The position numbers were made by a program, and so were the translations under genes. DNA of 64,000 nucleotides, from contig CADALT010000007.1 in the NCBI GenBank assembly GCA_902788785.1, positions 1 to 64,000 of the forward strand, given 5' to 3'. This document shows, one piece after another, positions 49,604 through 58,783 of this stretch (its first letter is position 1; every line of letters starts with the position of its first letter). The notes under the pieces are model-generated. The model worked only from the letters and a program-made list of their open reading frames with translations. It was not told the origin of the DNA and did no database searches. Origin of the DNA: an uncultured Ruminococcus sp. Lineage in GTDB: Bacteria; Bacillota; Clostridia; Oscillospirales; Ruminococcaceae.

Positions 49604-52600
49604 ATGATGAAAGACCAAATGTTGAAAAAAACGCTTATAACCACTTCTGCCCTGGTGCTGGCTTCGGGCAAAGCAGCTGCAAATCCCGTTAGGGGGCTCA
49701 TAGACACTGCAACTCTCAAAGCAAGTGCAGAGAGCTTCGATCAGATATCGCCCGACGATTTCGATCAGGTCTCCACAGATGATGAGCTCGCCGCCCTTGA
49801 GACCATCGACGGCTCCAAGGCAGCAGCACTGACAGAGATCCCCGAAAATACTATCTACCGCATCGTAAAAGACGAAAACGGTACACGCTATATACCTGTC
49901 GAGATCACAGGCATCAAGGACAGATATGCACACGGCGAGGCTGTACATTTTGAGCTTAAAGAAGCAGATGGTTCGGGGCTGACCGAGCACATTGAATACT
50001 ATGTGAAAGATATTTCTGAGCAGACCGAAGACGGACTTCTCCACACCATGACTTTCTACAGCCAGAATGTTCATCCTTCTGCCGAGTATACATATTATGG
50101 CAGTCAGTCTGTCACATTTATGGAAGACTATCTGACCGAGGACGCAAAGGAGATCGCACTGACACATAAGCTGCACCTCGGCACTAACGATTGCGTGCGC
50201 ATGGTGAATGAGCATACCTTTACCCCCGAAGAAGACGGCACATACAGATTTACACTTGATATGCCCGAAGGACAGAAAATCACAACTTTCCTTAAAGCTG
50301 TTGACGGCGATGAAGATTTCTACAACGAAAGCACCAAAGGCCATGGCGTAGTCACCGCCGATCTTAAAGCAGGCAAGACCTACGCTATCTGGAGCGAGCC
50401 TGTCGTAGCAGCGATATCCGAATATCATAATACCGAATTTGATATGTTCGTTGATAAGGTCGAATCGGGCACTATAAGCGTTACTCCCGACGAGCACGGA
50501 AACGTTCGTGTATATGCAGCCGAGCAGAACAGAAAAAATGCAGGCGATTATGTTCTGGTCGATGTCTATCCCGATGACGGATATTACTGTAATGGCATTA
50601 CCTACACAGCTGCTGACGGCAGTGAGGTCAAGGGCAGCAGCAGCGGCTTCTATATGCCTGCCTGCGATGTGACCATAACTGCCGATATCCGCAAGGGACT
50701 TGACAATAAGATGTACCGTGTAGACGGCGATGAGCTTCTGCCCGTAAAGATAACCCGTGTCGGTGAGCCGAGTAAATTAGACTATGTTTCAGCATATGAG
50801 CTGACGGATGCAAACGGCAAGAAACTCAATTTAGGCACTGATTTCGGCTGCAGTTTCAGTTATAAAGAAACCAGCAAGGGCACTCTGTATACCATATCTT
50901 TCTCAGGCAACAGAGAATATAAGGGCAAAGAGACTGTCGAATATCTGAAAGAAAAGAAAACCAATGAAGTAAAACAGAATGATACCGAAACAAACAACAG
51001 CAATGTTTTCAATATAAACATCGAAAATGCAGAGAACGGTCGTATCATGACCTACAAGATGGGACGCTCCCATCCCAATGATAATGTTACCAGCCGTGAA
51101 AAGGGCAAGGATGTCGATATCAGAGTTTATCCCGATGAGGGCTATTATCTCAAAGACATCGTGATCGTTACAGATAATAACGAAAATGTACGCTGGTATG
51201 ATGATGACACATATTCTCTGGGCTTCCGTATGCCGAGCAGCAATGTTACCATAAAGCCTGTTTTCGAGAAGATAGACTCAGCCTCAAATACTGCACCCGA
51301 GACAGGTCTTTACCGTGAAACTGCTGCATACAACGAAAACGGCAAGAGAAGCGGCGAAAAGCTCTATATCCCCGTTACGATCGAGGGTATCGATGATACA
51401 TACAATAAAGGCACACAGCCCGAGTATACCGTCAAGACCGCTGACGGCACCGTACTTAAAGAAGGCACCGACTACACCGTTAACGAAACTGTCGAGGAAA
51501 CAGACAACGGCACAGTCCACACCCTGACCTTTGAGGGCAAGGGCGCACCCAAGACCGACTCCAGCGGATACCTTCTCGCAAAGACCGATACTTTCAAGGG
51601 CAAGCAGGTCATCACCTACACCGAGAAAGATGTGGTTTTACAGCAGCAGATAAACATCACCAAGGCTGACCACGGCAAGGTCGAGACCTACAAGATAGGC
51701 CGCACCTCCGAGAATGACAAGGTGACCGAGAGAGATCAGGGCAAGGACGTTGACATCAAGGTACTCCCCGATGAGGGCTACTACCTCAAGGATATACAGA
51801 TAGTTTCCGATACCGATCAGACTATCCGCTGGTACGATGACGAGAACTATTCTCTGGGCTTTACAATGCCCGAGGGCAACGTTACCATCACACCTGTTTT
51901 TGAGAAGATAGACGCTTCTTACAAGACGATCCCCGAAAACTCCATGTACCGTCAGGTATACGGCTATAACGGCGGCAGAGACGGCAACAGGTACTATATC
52001 CCCGTTGAGATCAAGGGCATAAACACTTCCTATGACGAAGGTCAAAAGCCCGAATATACCGTGAAGGCTGCTGATGGCACAGCACTTACAGAGGGCACCG
52101 ACTACACAGTTAACGAGACTGTCAAGGAAACATCGGACGGTATCCTCCACACCCTGACATTCGAGGGCATCGGCGGATATTCATACGATGACGGCGGATA
52201 TCTCAAAGCCAAGACCAACATTTTCAGTGGCAAGCAGGTCATCACCTACACCGAGAAGAAAGCATCAGCAGCAGCTGAAAAGGCAGTAAGGATAACCACC
52301 TACGATGCCAACGGCAAATACACCACAAAGGCTGTTTTCATCAAAGATTACAACGCACCGATCAAGGCAGTCGAAGGCTATACTCTCGTGGGCTGGACAG
52401 TTAATGACAGCGAAGTTGTGGACAACAATGACGATGTACGTGCTCTCATAAGATCATCATATGAGGCAAATTCCAATGGACTTATCAATGTAAAGCCCGT
52501 TTACGAGAAGAAAATGTCACCGGCAGATACTGACAAGATCAAGATACTTACCTATGATCATAACGGTGATTTCGAGGTAAAGGCAGTTTATCTCAAAGAT

Positions 52601-53446
52601 TACAAAGCTCCCGATGAGACTGTTGAAGGATATACCCTTATCGGCTGGACACTTAATGACAGCGACTTGATAAATGATGAGGATGATCTGCGCCTACTCA
52701 TAAGATCACGTTACGAGAAGAATACCAATGCAGGGTTCATCGTAAAGCCCGTTTACGAGAAGAAGCAGTCACCCTCAGATACAGACAAGATCAAAATAGT
52801 TTCCTATGATCATAACGGTAATTTCAAGACAAAGGCAGTTTACCTCAACGAGTACAAAGCTCCTAATGAAGCTGTTGAAGGATACACCCTTGTCGGTTGG
52901 ACACTTAATGACGGCGACTTGATAACCAATGAGGATGATCTACGCTCACTCATAAGATCACATTACGAAAAGAATACCAATGCAGGGTTCATTGTAAAGC
53001 CCGTTTACGAGAAGAACGCTGAGGAACCTGTCATCGAGGAACCGGTTGTTGAGGAACCCGTTATAGATGTTCCTTCCGCAGAGGATACAGACTATGCTGT
53101 TACCTTCACAGCTGCAAAGGACCAGGGCTATTCCGACTATGTAACAGGCAACAACGTATTCACTATGGATTTCAGCCTTGAAAACCCCGATAAGAAACTT
53201 ATCAAGGGCGGCGTTATCGAGTTTGAATTCAATGCACCTATCGGCAGATTCCTTTACGGTGCGGATATAGGCAGCAGAAATGTTACCGTTGACCCCACAG
53301 ACCCAAGAAAAGTAAGGCTTGAATTCTCCACCTACGATCCCAACGGCGTCAACACCGCTGCACTCAGATCTTATCTGGCGATCTCCACAGGCGAGAAAGT
53401 ATCTGATCTCAAGTGCGTAAGTGCAAAGGTCATATCTATCAAGTAA
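49604..53446 (+). CDS. Large repetitive secreted surface protein
   Basis: A 1280-residue exported protein with a signal sequence (~1-27). It is built of three repeat types. Type A (RYIPVEITGI...EGTDYTVNETV) starts near residues 81, 368, 566 and 778. Type B (ADHGKVETYKIGR...KDVDIKVLPDEGYYLKDI) starts near 468 and 681. Type C, three tandem units of exactly 84 residues (YDHNGDFEVKAVYLKDYKAP...VEGYTLVGWTLND), runs from ~895 to ~1146 and resembles Flg_new/Listeria-Bacteroides-type repeats. A Glu/Pro/Val-rich linker leads to a C-terminal strand-rich domain (~1160-1280). No LPxTG signal, dockerin or clear enzyme motif is seen. It is likely a cell-surface adhesin or scaffold. Confidence 0.8.
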   Translation: MMKDQMLKKTLITTSALVLASGKAAANPVRGLIDTATLKASAESFDQISPDDFDQVSTDDELAALETIDGSKAAALTEIPENTIYRIVKDENGTRYIPVEITGIKDRYAHGEAVHFELKEADGSGLTEHIEYYVKDISEQTEDGLLHTMTFYSQNVHPSAEYTYYGSQSVTFMEDYLTEDAKEIALTHKLHLGTNDCVRMVNEHTFTPEEDGTYRFTLDMPEGQKITTFLKAVDGDEDFYNESTKGHGVVTADLKAGKTYAIWSEPVVAAISEYHNTEFDMFVDKVESGTISVTPDEHGNVRVYAAEQNRKNAGDYVLVDVYPDDGYYCNGITYTAADGSEVKGSSSGFYMPACDVTITADIRKGLDNKMYRVDGDELLPVKITRVGEPSKLDYVSAYELTDANGKKLNLGTDFGCSFSYKETSKGTLYTISFSGNREYKGKETVEYLKEKKTNEVKQNDTETNNSNVFNINIENAENGRIMTYKMGRSHPNDNVTSREKGKDVDIRVYPDEGYYLKDIVIVTDNNENVRWYDDDTYSLGFRMPSSNVTIKPVFEKIDSASNTAPETGLYRETAAYNENGKRSGEKLYIPVTIEGIDDTYNKGTQPEYTVKTADGTVLKEGTDYTVNETVEETDNGTVHTLTFEGKGAPKTDSSGYLLAKTDTFKGKQVITYTEKDVVLQQQINITKADHGKVETYKIGRTSENDKVTERDQGKDVDIKVLPDEGYYLKDIQIVSDTDQTIRWYDDENYSLGFTMPEGNVTITPVFEKIDASYKTIPENSMYRQVYGYNGGRDGNRYYIPVEIKGINTSYDEGQKPEYTVKAADGTALTEGTDYTVNETVKETSDGILHTLTFEGIGGYSYDDGGYLKAKTNIFSGKQVITYTEKKASAAAEKAVRITTYDANGKYTTKAVFIKDYNAPIKAVEGYTLVGWTVNDSEVVDNNDDVRALIRSSYEANSNGLINVKPVYEKKMSPADTDKIKILTYDHNGDFEVKAVYLKDYKAPDETVEGYTLIGWTLNDSDLINDEDDLRLLIRSRYEKNTNAGFIVKPVYEKKQSPSDTDKIKIVSYDHNGNFKTKAVYLNEYKAPNEAVEGYTLVGWTLNDGDLITNEDDLRSLIRSHYEKNTNAGFIVKPVYEKNAEEPVIEEPVVEEPVIDVPSAEDTDYAVTFTAAKDQGYSDYVTGNNVFTMDFSLENPDKKLIKGGVIEFEFNAPIGRFLYGADIGSRNVTVDPTDPRKVRLEFSTYDPNGVNTAALRSYLAISTGEKVSDLKCVSAKVISIK

Positions 53447-53467
53447 GCTCCAAACTCCCATATATAA

Positions 53468-53508
53468 AATACCACCGATGTGCGCTGAACACATCGGTGA
53501 TATTTTTA
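53468..53508. terminator. Bidirectional terminator
   Basis: CACCGATGTG pairs with CACATCGGTG around CGCTGAA, with A/T runs on both sides. It serves the convergent surface protein and DMT genes. Confidence 0.8.
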
Positions 53509-54438
53509 CCTATCCGTCTTTTTTTCGGTTTTTTCATAGTTGACCACAACTATGCCCAGCGCTATCAGCACCAGCGAGATCACATACTTTATCCCCAGCT
53601 GACCTGCCTCACCCAAAAGCAGTGCCGAAAGTATCACGCCTATAACAGGGTTCATAAAGCCGAATATGGAGATCTTTGAAACATCGTTCTTCTTGAGCAG
53701 TATCCCCCAGAGCGTATAGGCAACGCTTGATACCAGCGCCAGATAAACGAGCATCATAACAGCAGGCGCTGTCACCTGCGGCGATCCTATCTCGCCGCCG
53801 ACACCGCCCATCAGTGCCCCTATGAGCGTCATGACCGTGCCGCCCAGCAAGAACTGATAGCCGCTGAAAAGCACCGTGTCATGCTTATCGGAATACCGCT
53901 TTATCATTGCCGAAGATACTCCGTAGCACAGTGCCGATAAGGCGACAAGTCCATCGCCTAACAGCGAGAAAGTGAAGCCTTGCGGTGTCAGGTTTACGAT
54001 CACCACTCCCCCGAAGCCCAGCACGCACCCCAGTATCTTCCTAAAGTCCAGCCGTTCCATCTTCATGACAAGGCTTGCGATGATAATGGCAAAGAATGTT
54101 GTGAGCGAATCCACCACTGCCGAATTTACGCCCGTAGTGTGCGCAAGTCCGATATAGAAAAACACATACTGCCCGATGGTCTGGAAAAGGCTCAAAAGCA
54201 GTATCTTGCCCCACTCGTCTTTGCGTGGAACGATGAGCTTTTTCTTTGATATGCAGGCAAACAGTATCACGAACGCCCCCGCCAGGAAAAACCTCACCCC
54301 CGCAAAGCAGATCACCTTCCAAGTCTCATCACTGTTTATATCCCACAGCCCGTACCCTATCTTTATGCACGGAAAAGCACTGCCCCACAGAAAACAGCAC
54401 AGCAGCGCCCCCAGAAACGAGATCATATTATTCTTCAA
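53506..54438 (-). CDS. DMT-superfamily (EamA) transporter
   Basis: A 310-residue membrane protein with ten helices in two EamA halves; these proteins export amino acids or other metabolites. The first half includes LCCFLWGSAFPCIKIGYGL (~12-30) and a TTGVNSAVVDSLTTFF segment; the second ends with GVILSALLLGEAGQLG (~270). The best start is TTG 54438: GGGGAG lies just before it, while the first ATG (54426) has no ribosome site at a suitable distance. The substrate is unknown. Confidence 0.88.
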   Translation of the reverse strand: MKNNMISFLGALLCCFLWGSAFPCIKIGYGLWDINSDETWKVICFAGVRFFLAGAFVILFACISKKKLIVPRKDEWGKILLLSLFQTIGQYVFFYIGLAHTTGVNSAVVDSLTTFFAIIIASLVMKMERLDFRKILGCVLGFGGVVIVNLTPQGFTFSLLGDGLVALSALCYGVSSAMIKRYSDKHDTVLFSGYQFLLGGTVMTLIGALMGGVGGEIGSPQVTAPAVMMLVYLALVSSVAYTLWGILLKKNDVSKISIFGFMNPVIGVILSALLLGEAGQLGIKYVISLVLIALGIVVVNYEKTEKKTDR

Positions 54439-54531
54439 TCCCTACTCCCCTTTCACCATAACTAACGCAATTGATATTATATCCCCTTTGTCTGAAAATG
54501 TCAACCTGTGCAGGCAAGATCAAGCTGTCCA

Positions 54532-54575
54532 AAAAGCAAAACGACCTTCTGCCACTTCACAGAAGGTCGTTTTGC
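54532..54575 (-). terminator. Terminator after the LytTR regulator gene
   Basis: AAAACGACCTTCTG pairs with CAGAAGGTCGTTTT around an 8-nt loop, with T-rich sequence on the minus-strand side. Confidence 0.8.
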
Positions 54576-54586
54576 TTATGCAGTCT

Positions 54587-54601
54587 TATATTAAACGACA
54601 T
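54587..54601. repeat. Single end of the palindrome-ended repeat family
   Basis: TATATTAAACGACAT is the reverse complement of the right end of the copies at 45637-45738 and 55774-55820. No matching second end is visible within a few hundred bases, so this is a solo end. Confidence 0.6.
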
Positions 54602-54662
54602 ATATTTATGTACAATGTTAGACCTTTCAACACGATCTCTATTTTCCGCCCTTATGCACCGA

Positions 54663-55373
54663 TCATCTTGATGCAGATCTCTTTATATAGTTCAGATAGC
54701 AAGCGTTGAAATCCTTGTACTTTGCTCTTGATATCACCGCCTTGTGTCCGTTTGACAAGGTTATACCCGTCTTATCGTAGGAATTGATATGTTCAAGATT
54801 AACTATATACGATCTGTTCGTCCTGAAAAAACCGCCCGAATCAAGTTCCTCTTCCAGCGCCGAAAGGTTATATGGATATCTGTATGTTCCCTCATCTGTT
54901 ATTATATATGTATACACATTGTCAGCCTGCGCATATATAATGTCCTTTTCGTACACCACTATGCTCTCGTTATAGTTTTCGTCCTTGACTATAAGCTTGC
55001 GCTCGCTGCTGCTCATCTCCAGCGCAGAATCCATCGCCTCATAAAGCTTCTCCCTGCTCACAGGCTTTACTATGAACCTGTATGCATTGTACTTCATGCT
55101 GTCAAAAACGATATCCGAGTAACTGCTTACGAACACCACCTTCGTATCAATGTTTTTTTCACGGATACTCTTTATAGTATCCAGACCGTTGAGGTCTCTC
55201 ATCTGATGATCGAGAAATATCATATCGAAAACGGTCTTGGAAGTCACCAGTTTCCTGCCGTCATCGAATTCTGTCACATTTAAGATAATATTATTCTCTG
55301 CTGCGTACATATTAAGCAGGTCAATTATCTCATAACGATAAACTTTCTCATCATCACACACCGCAATCTTCAT
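54663..55373 (-). CDS. LytTR-family response regulator
   Basis: A 236-residue regulator. The N-terminal receiver domain has the acidic pair in AVCDDEKVY (~4-12), the phosphorylated Asp in DMIFLDHQMRDLNG (~55), the conserved Ser/Thr region FVSSYSD and Lys in FIVKPVS (~103). The C-terminal LytTR DNA-binding domain (~135-235) includes IIYAQADNVYTYI and FFRTNRSYIVNLEHI. This is the AgrA/VirR class. No sensor kinase gene is adjacent, so it is an orphan here. It is close to the large surface protein gene and could control it, which is an inference. AAGGGG precedes the ATG. Confidence 0.92.
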   Translation of the reverse strand: MKIAVCDDEKVYRYEIIDLLNMYAAENNIILNVTEFDDGRKLVTSKTVFDMIFLDHQMRDLNGLDTIKSIREKNIDTKVVFVSSYSDIVFDSMKYNAYRFIVKPVSREKLYEAMDSALEMSSSERKLIVKDENYNESIVVYEKDIIYAQADNVYTYIITDEGTYRYPYNLSALEEELDSGGFFRTNRSYIVNLEHINSYDKTGITLSNGHKAVISRAKYKDFNACYLNYIKRSASR

Positions 55374-55678
55374 TTAACTACCCCTTTTGTTAATGTAAAT
55401 TGTACAGAATCATCTAGTTTTTTATTCTGTATATCCGATATATTATTTATTATATAATATTTTTTGTAAAAAATCAATAGTTTTTTACCGTTCACACAAA
55501 AAAAGTGAGACTTGCCTGTGAACTTATTGATCGAAATTAAATAATGTTGTATACTAAAAGTAATTTCACTTTATTTTTAATTTGTTTTAAAGCATTCGTC
55601 TGTATACATAAATGTCATTTTCCTGCTCATGACAACATCATTAAATAAAATTATTAAATTAAAATTCAATACCTTGCG
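55374..55678. other. AT-rich intergenic stretch
   Basis: About 300 bp, very AT-rich, with no open frame of note and no recognised RNA. It separates the divergent LytTR gene and the transporter gene, so both promoters' control regions lie here. Confidence 0.5.
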
Positions 55679-55707
55679 TTGACTTTCGACATTTTAAGTG
55701 ATATAAT
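55679..55707 (+). promoter_or_regulatory. Promoter of the SLC13/NhaD-type transporter
   Basis: TTGACT (55679-55684), 17 bp, TATAAT (55702-55707) preceded by GA. It gives a leader of about 200 nt that contains the short palindrome element. Confidence 0.8.
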
Positions 55708-55773
55708 AATATATTGTGTGAAATGATGATCTATTGATCTAAGAAAATAAGGACGACAAAACTCCTATGTTTG

Positions 55774-55820
55774 TATAGTAAACGACATTGTTTTTATGTA
55801 AGATCATGTCGTTTAATATA
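55774..55820. repeat. 47-bp palindrome-ended repeat, copy d
   Basis: TATAGTAAACGACAT (55774-55788) and ATGTCGTTTAATATA (55806-55820), the same ends as the 102-bp copies but with only 17 bp between. It lies in the 5' leader of the transporter gene and would form a strong hairpin in the transcript. Confidence 0.8.
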
Positions 55821-55913
55821 ATCAGGCGCTCACATCTCAAAAAGAAAGATGCGTGCTGCTGATAACTATATAATATGAAATATGCGCTTTTGCGCAGAAC
55901 AGGAGGTTTATAC

Positions 55914-57266
55914 ATGATAGTAGCACAAATTTTTGCTGTTATCATATTTGTCGGGATGTTCATAATGATCGTTCTCGACAAAATTGAAAGACATTATGTT
56001 ACTCTGGGCAGCGGTCTGCTCACACTTATCGTGGTGTTCGGTATTTGTATGAGAAACGGTACTGCCATACTCAACACCCTTGCGGTCAAGGACTTCTTTA
56101 CCAGGGATTTCTGGTATCAGGTGGAGGAAAGCGAGAGCTCGGGCATCAACTGGGCGACCATCGTTTTCATCGCAGGTATGATGCTCATGGTCGAAGGAAT
56201 GGCTAAATCAGGCTTTTTCCGCTGGCTGTGCATGAAGATAGCATTCCTTGTAAAGTGCAAGACAGTGCCGATATTCATCACATTCACGATCATGGCGGCT
56301 GTTCTCTCAATGTTCATCGACAGTATCACTGTCATAATGTTCCTGGCGGCAGTCACAGTCGAGCTGGCACAGCTGCTTAAATTCAACCCCGTGCCTATGA
56401 TACTTTCAGAGATCTTCTGCGCAAATCTGGGCGGAAGTGCCACCATGTGCGGCGACCCCCCGAATATAATCATCGGTACATCACTGGGCTTCTCATTCTT
56501 TGATTTTCTGCTAAATACAGGTCTTGCGGCAGGCATAAGCCTTATCGTGTCGGTCATCTTCCTGTACTTCGCTTTCAGGAAGGAACTCGTTACAGAAAAA
56601 GGCGCCGAGGTCGATATGAGCAAATTTCCCAAGCCCTCGGAAGCTATCACCAACAAGAAGGACTTCCTTATAAGCACTATCATTTTCGGCTGTGCGGTGA
56701 TATTGCTGGTAACACATTCCACAACTCACCTTACAGTGGCTTCCATCGGTCTTTTCATCGGCATCGTAACGCTGATAGCCGCAGGCAAGCACGCTCTTGA
56801 ACTGCTCAAAAAGGTCGATTACAAAACACTTGTATTCTTCATCGGCTTGTTCATGGTCGTAAGCGGTCTTGAAGAGACTGAGATGCTCGATAAGATAGCT
56901 ATGTTCATCGAAAAGATCTGCGGCGGCGATGTAAAGCTCATGATCGTTATTATCCTTTGGGTATCCGCTATTGCCAGCGCATTTGTGGACAATATCCCCT
57001 TTGCGGCTACTATGGTGCCTGTCATCAAGAATCTGGCGGCAGCCTCGGGCACGCCCATCAGCACCCTCGCCTGGACACTGGCTATCGGTACTGATATCGG
57101 CGGCAGCGCAACACCCATCGGAGCATCCGCAAATGTTGTCGGTACATCTGTTGCGGCAAAGAACGGCCACCCCATCAGCTGGGGACGCTATTGCAAAAAG
57201 CTTGCGCCTGCAACAGTTATTGTTCTTGTGATCTCAACAGTATATCTTTTCGTAAGATACGTTTGA
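55914..57266 (+). CDS. SLC13/ArsB/NhaD-type ion transporter
   Basis: A 450-residue membrane protein with about eleven helices, of the ion transporter superfamily that includes ArsB, NhaD and the SLC13 dicarboxylate carriers. Family features: the MFIDSITVIMFLAAVTVELA hairpin region (~143), CGDPPNIIIGTSLG (~182-195), and FVDNIPFAATMVPVIKNL (~360) with IGASANVVGTSVAAKNG near the end. The two pseudo-symmetric halves each have an N-P or D-N-I-P motif. ATG 55914 is chosen because AGGAGG precedes it. The substrate could be Na+/H+, arsenite or a carboxylate. Confidence 0.9.
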   Translation: MIVAQIFAVIIFVGMFIMIVLDKIERHYVTLGSGLLTLIVVFGICMRNGTAILNTLAVKDFFTRDFWYQVEESESSGINWATIVFIAGMMLMVEGMAKSGFFRWLCMKIAFLVKCKTVPIFITFTIMAAVLSMFIDSITVIMFLAAVTVELAQLLKFNPVPMILSEIFCANLGGSATMCGDPPNIIIGTSLGFSFFDFLLNTGLAAGISLIVSVIFLYFAFRKELVTEKGAEVDMSKFPKPSEAITNKKDFLISTIIFGCAVILLVTHSTTHLTVASIGLFIGIVTLIAAGKHALELLKKVDYKTLVFFIGLFMVVSGLEETEMLDKIAMFIEKICGGDVKLMIVIILWVSAIASAFVDNIPFAATMVPVIKNLAAASGTPISTLAWTLAIGTDIGGSATPIGASANVVGTSVAAKNGHPISWGRYCKKLAPATVIVLVISTVYLFVRYV

Positions 57267-57285
57267 TGGTAAAGGAGGGAATTTT

Positions 57286-57885
57286 ATGTCTCAGATCATT
57301 ATTTCAGTAGGACGTGAATTCGGAAGCGGCGGACGAGTTATCGCCGAAAAGCTCGCAGAAAGATTTGACCTGCCCTTGTACGACCGCCATCTCATCACAG
57401 AGATAGCCGAGAAAATGGGCATGACAGTCGAGCAGGTGGAGAAGTATAACGAAGCCCCGAAGATGAAGATCATCTCAAGAAGAGTGAACGGTTACAGCAA
57501 CTCCATCGAGGACAACATCGCAGAGATGCAGTTCGATATCATTGATGACAAGGCAAAAAGCGGAGAGTCTTTTGTAGTTGTCGGAAGATGCTCCGAGACA
57601 AAACTCAGAAAGTACCCTGCCCTTGTTTCTCTGTTCATTCTGGGTGACATGGATCAAAAGATAAAACGTGTCATGGAGGTCTACGAACTGAGCGAGGAAG
57701 ATGCCAAAAAGTTCATCACCAAGAAGGACAAGAAGAGAAAGCGCTACCACAACTATCACTGTCAGGGCAAATGGGGAGATTCAAGGCTTTACGATCTTTC
57801 CGTAAACAGCTCACGACTGGGTATAGATAAAACCGTTGATATGCTCGAAGATTATATCAAAGCCCGTATCGAGGCTATGAAATAA
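57286..57885 (+). CDS. Cytidylate kinase-like protein
   Basis: A 199-residue P-loop protein of the cytidylate-kinase-like family. The nucleotide-binding loop is ISVGREFGSGGRVIAEKLAE (~5-24). A conserved LYDRHLITEIAEKMG follows, and VVGRCSE (~96) resembles the family core. A KKRKRYHNYHCQGKWG basic lid lies near 150. The family's natural substrates are unclear. It follows the transporter by 19 bp and shares its transcript, so it may act on or report the transported compound; that is an inference. Confidence 0.85.
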   Translation: MSQIIISVGREFGSGGRVIAEKLAERFDLPLYDRHLITEIAEKMGMTVEQVEKYNEAPKMKIISRRVNGYSNSIEDNIAEMQFDIIDDKAKSGESFVVVGRCSETKLRKYPALVSLFILGDMDQKIKRVMEVYELSEEDAKKFITKKDKKRKRYHNYHCQGKWGDSRLYDLSVNSSRLGIDKTVDMLEDYIKARIEAMK

Positions 57886-57894
57886 AAGCCTAAA

Positions 57895-57928
57895 AAGTGT
57901 GCTGACATTTTGTCGGCACACTCTTTTT
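57895..57928 (+). terminator. Rho-independent terminator
   Basis: GTGTGCTGAC pairs with GTCGGCACAC around ATTTT and is followed by TCTTTTT. Confidence 0.85.
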
Positions 57929-57986
57929 AATGCAGGAGCTTTTCATGACGGTGAGCTTTTGCTTTCCCAAAACCGACAGATAATAT

Positions 57987-58015
57987 TTGACATTTCCCTG
58001 CTTGTGTGTTATCAT
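57987..58015 (+). promoter_or_regulatory. Promoter of the VanZ gene
   Basis: TTGACA (57987-57992), 17 bp, TATCAT (58010-58015), about 47 bp before the ATG. Confidence 0.7.
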
Positions 58016-58061
58016 GTTATAGTAATTATTGTAAATTTAGGCATACAAAAGAAGTGATGAG

Positions 58062-58502
58062 ATGACAAAGAACAAAGATAAGATAATAAAGATCGTTTTT
58101 ATAATTTATATCCTGGGCGTTGTGTTTTTTACTTTCGTCGTCAGGGAAACACTGGTGCCTCGTACATTCGGACACCGTGGCGCCGAGCTCAGACCGTTCA
58201 GGGAATATTACGCTTTATTCCGCTACCAAAACCACTTTTTCTGGTTCAAGCAGATAATGCTGAATATCCTGCTGTTCGTACCGCTGGGCGTTCTTCTTCC
58301 TGTGAAAGATGAGCGTTTTAAAAAGCTTTGGAAGACAGCTTTGGCAGGTCTTCTGTTCTCATGTCTGATCGAAATCACACAGTATATCACAGGCCGTGGC
58401 TTTACCGAGACCGATGACGTGATAAACAACACGCTGGGCGCTGTGGTGGGATATTTGATTTTTACTTTTATAAAAAACAGAATTCGTCAAGCCCCGAAAT
58501 AG
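58062..58502 (+). CDS. VanZ-like membrane protein
   Basis: A 146-residue protein of the VanZ family with four helices (~9-27, ~60-80, ~88-105 and ~122-138). The family pattern LRPFREYYALFRY...NILLFVPLGVLLP is clear, as is SCLIEITQYITGRGFTETDDVINNTLGAVVGY. VanZ proteins affect glycopeptide tolerance in some bacteria, but most members have unknown roles. It stands alone with its own promoter. Confidence 0.9.
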   Translation: MTKNKDKIIKIVFIIYILGVVFFTFVVRETLVPRTFGHRGAELRPFREYYALFRYQNHFFWFKQIMLNILLFVPLGVLLPVKDERFKKLWKTALAGLLFSCLIEITQYITGRGFTETDDVINNTLGAVVGYLIFTFIKNRIRQAPK

Positions 58503-58514
58503 GCTTGGCGATGT

Positions 58515-58715
58515 TTAAGGCAACACCGCACAACCACCGACTAAAGCCTTTGCACACCATACACTTGCAGATTTTCCGTCATCTTTCCCAAATTTTCCTT
58601 GAAAGGCGCCAGCCTTCCTGCGTCAAATTTAGAAAACCTGACGAAAAATCTGAAACATCAGTTTCACTGATGTTGGGCGTATCCGGCGCACAATGGTTGT
58701 GCGGTGTTGCCTTAA
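58515..58715. mobile_element. 201-bp MITE-like element
   Basis: Perfect 22-bp terminal inverted repeats at 58515-58536 and 58694-58715, starting TTAAGGCAACACCG and ending CGGTGTTGCCTTAA. The interior is non-coding, with a CACACCATACACTTGCAG stretch that is shared with the element at 6679-6755. No transposase is present, so it would need one supplied in trans. It lies between the VanZ gene and the folate operon promoter. Confidence 0.85.
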
Positions 58716-58783
58716 TATATGTACGGTATGAAAAAACATTGTCTGCCTCTGTTTTTTCCCGCCGAAATGCCGCCCACACGATA

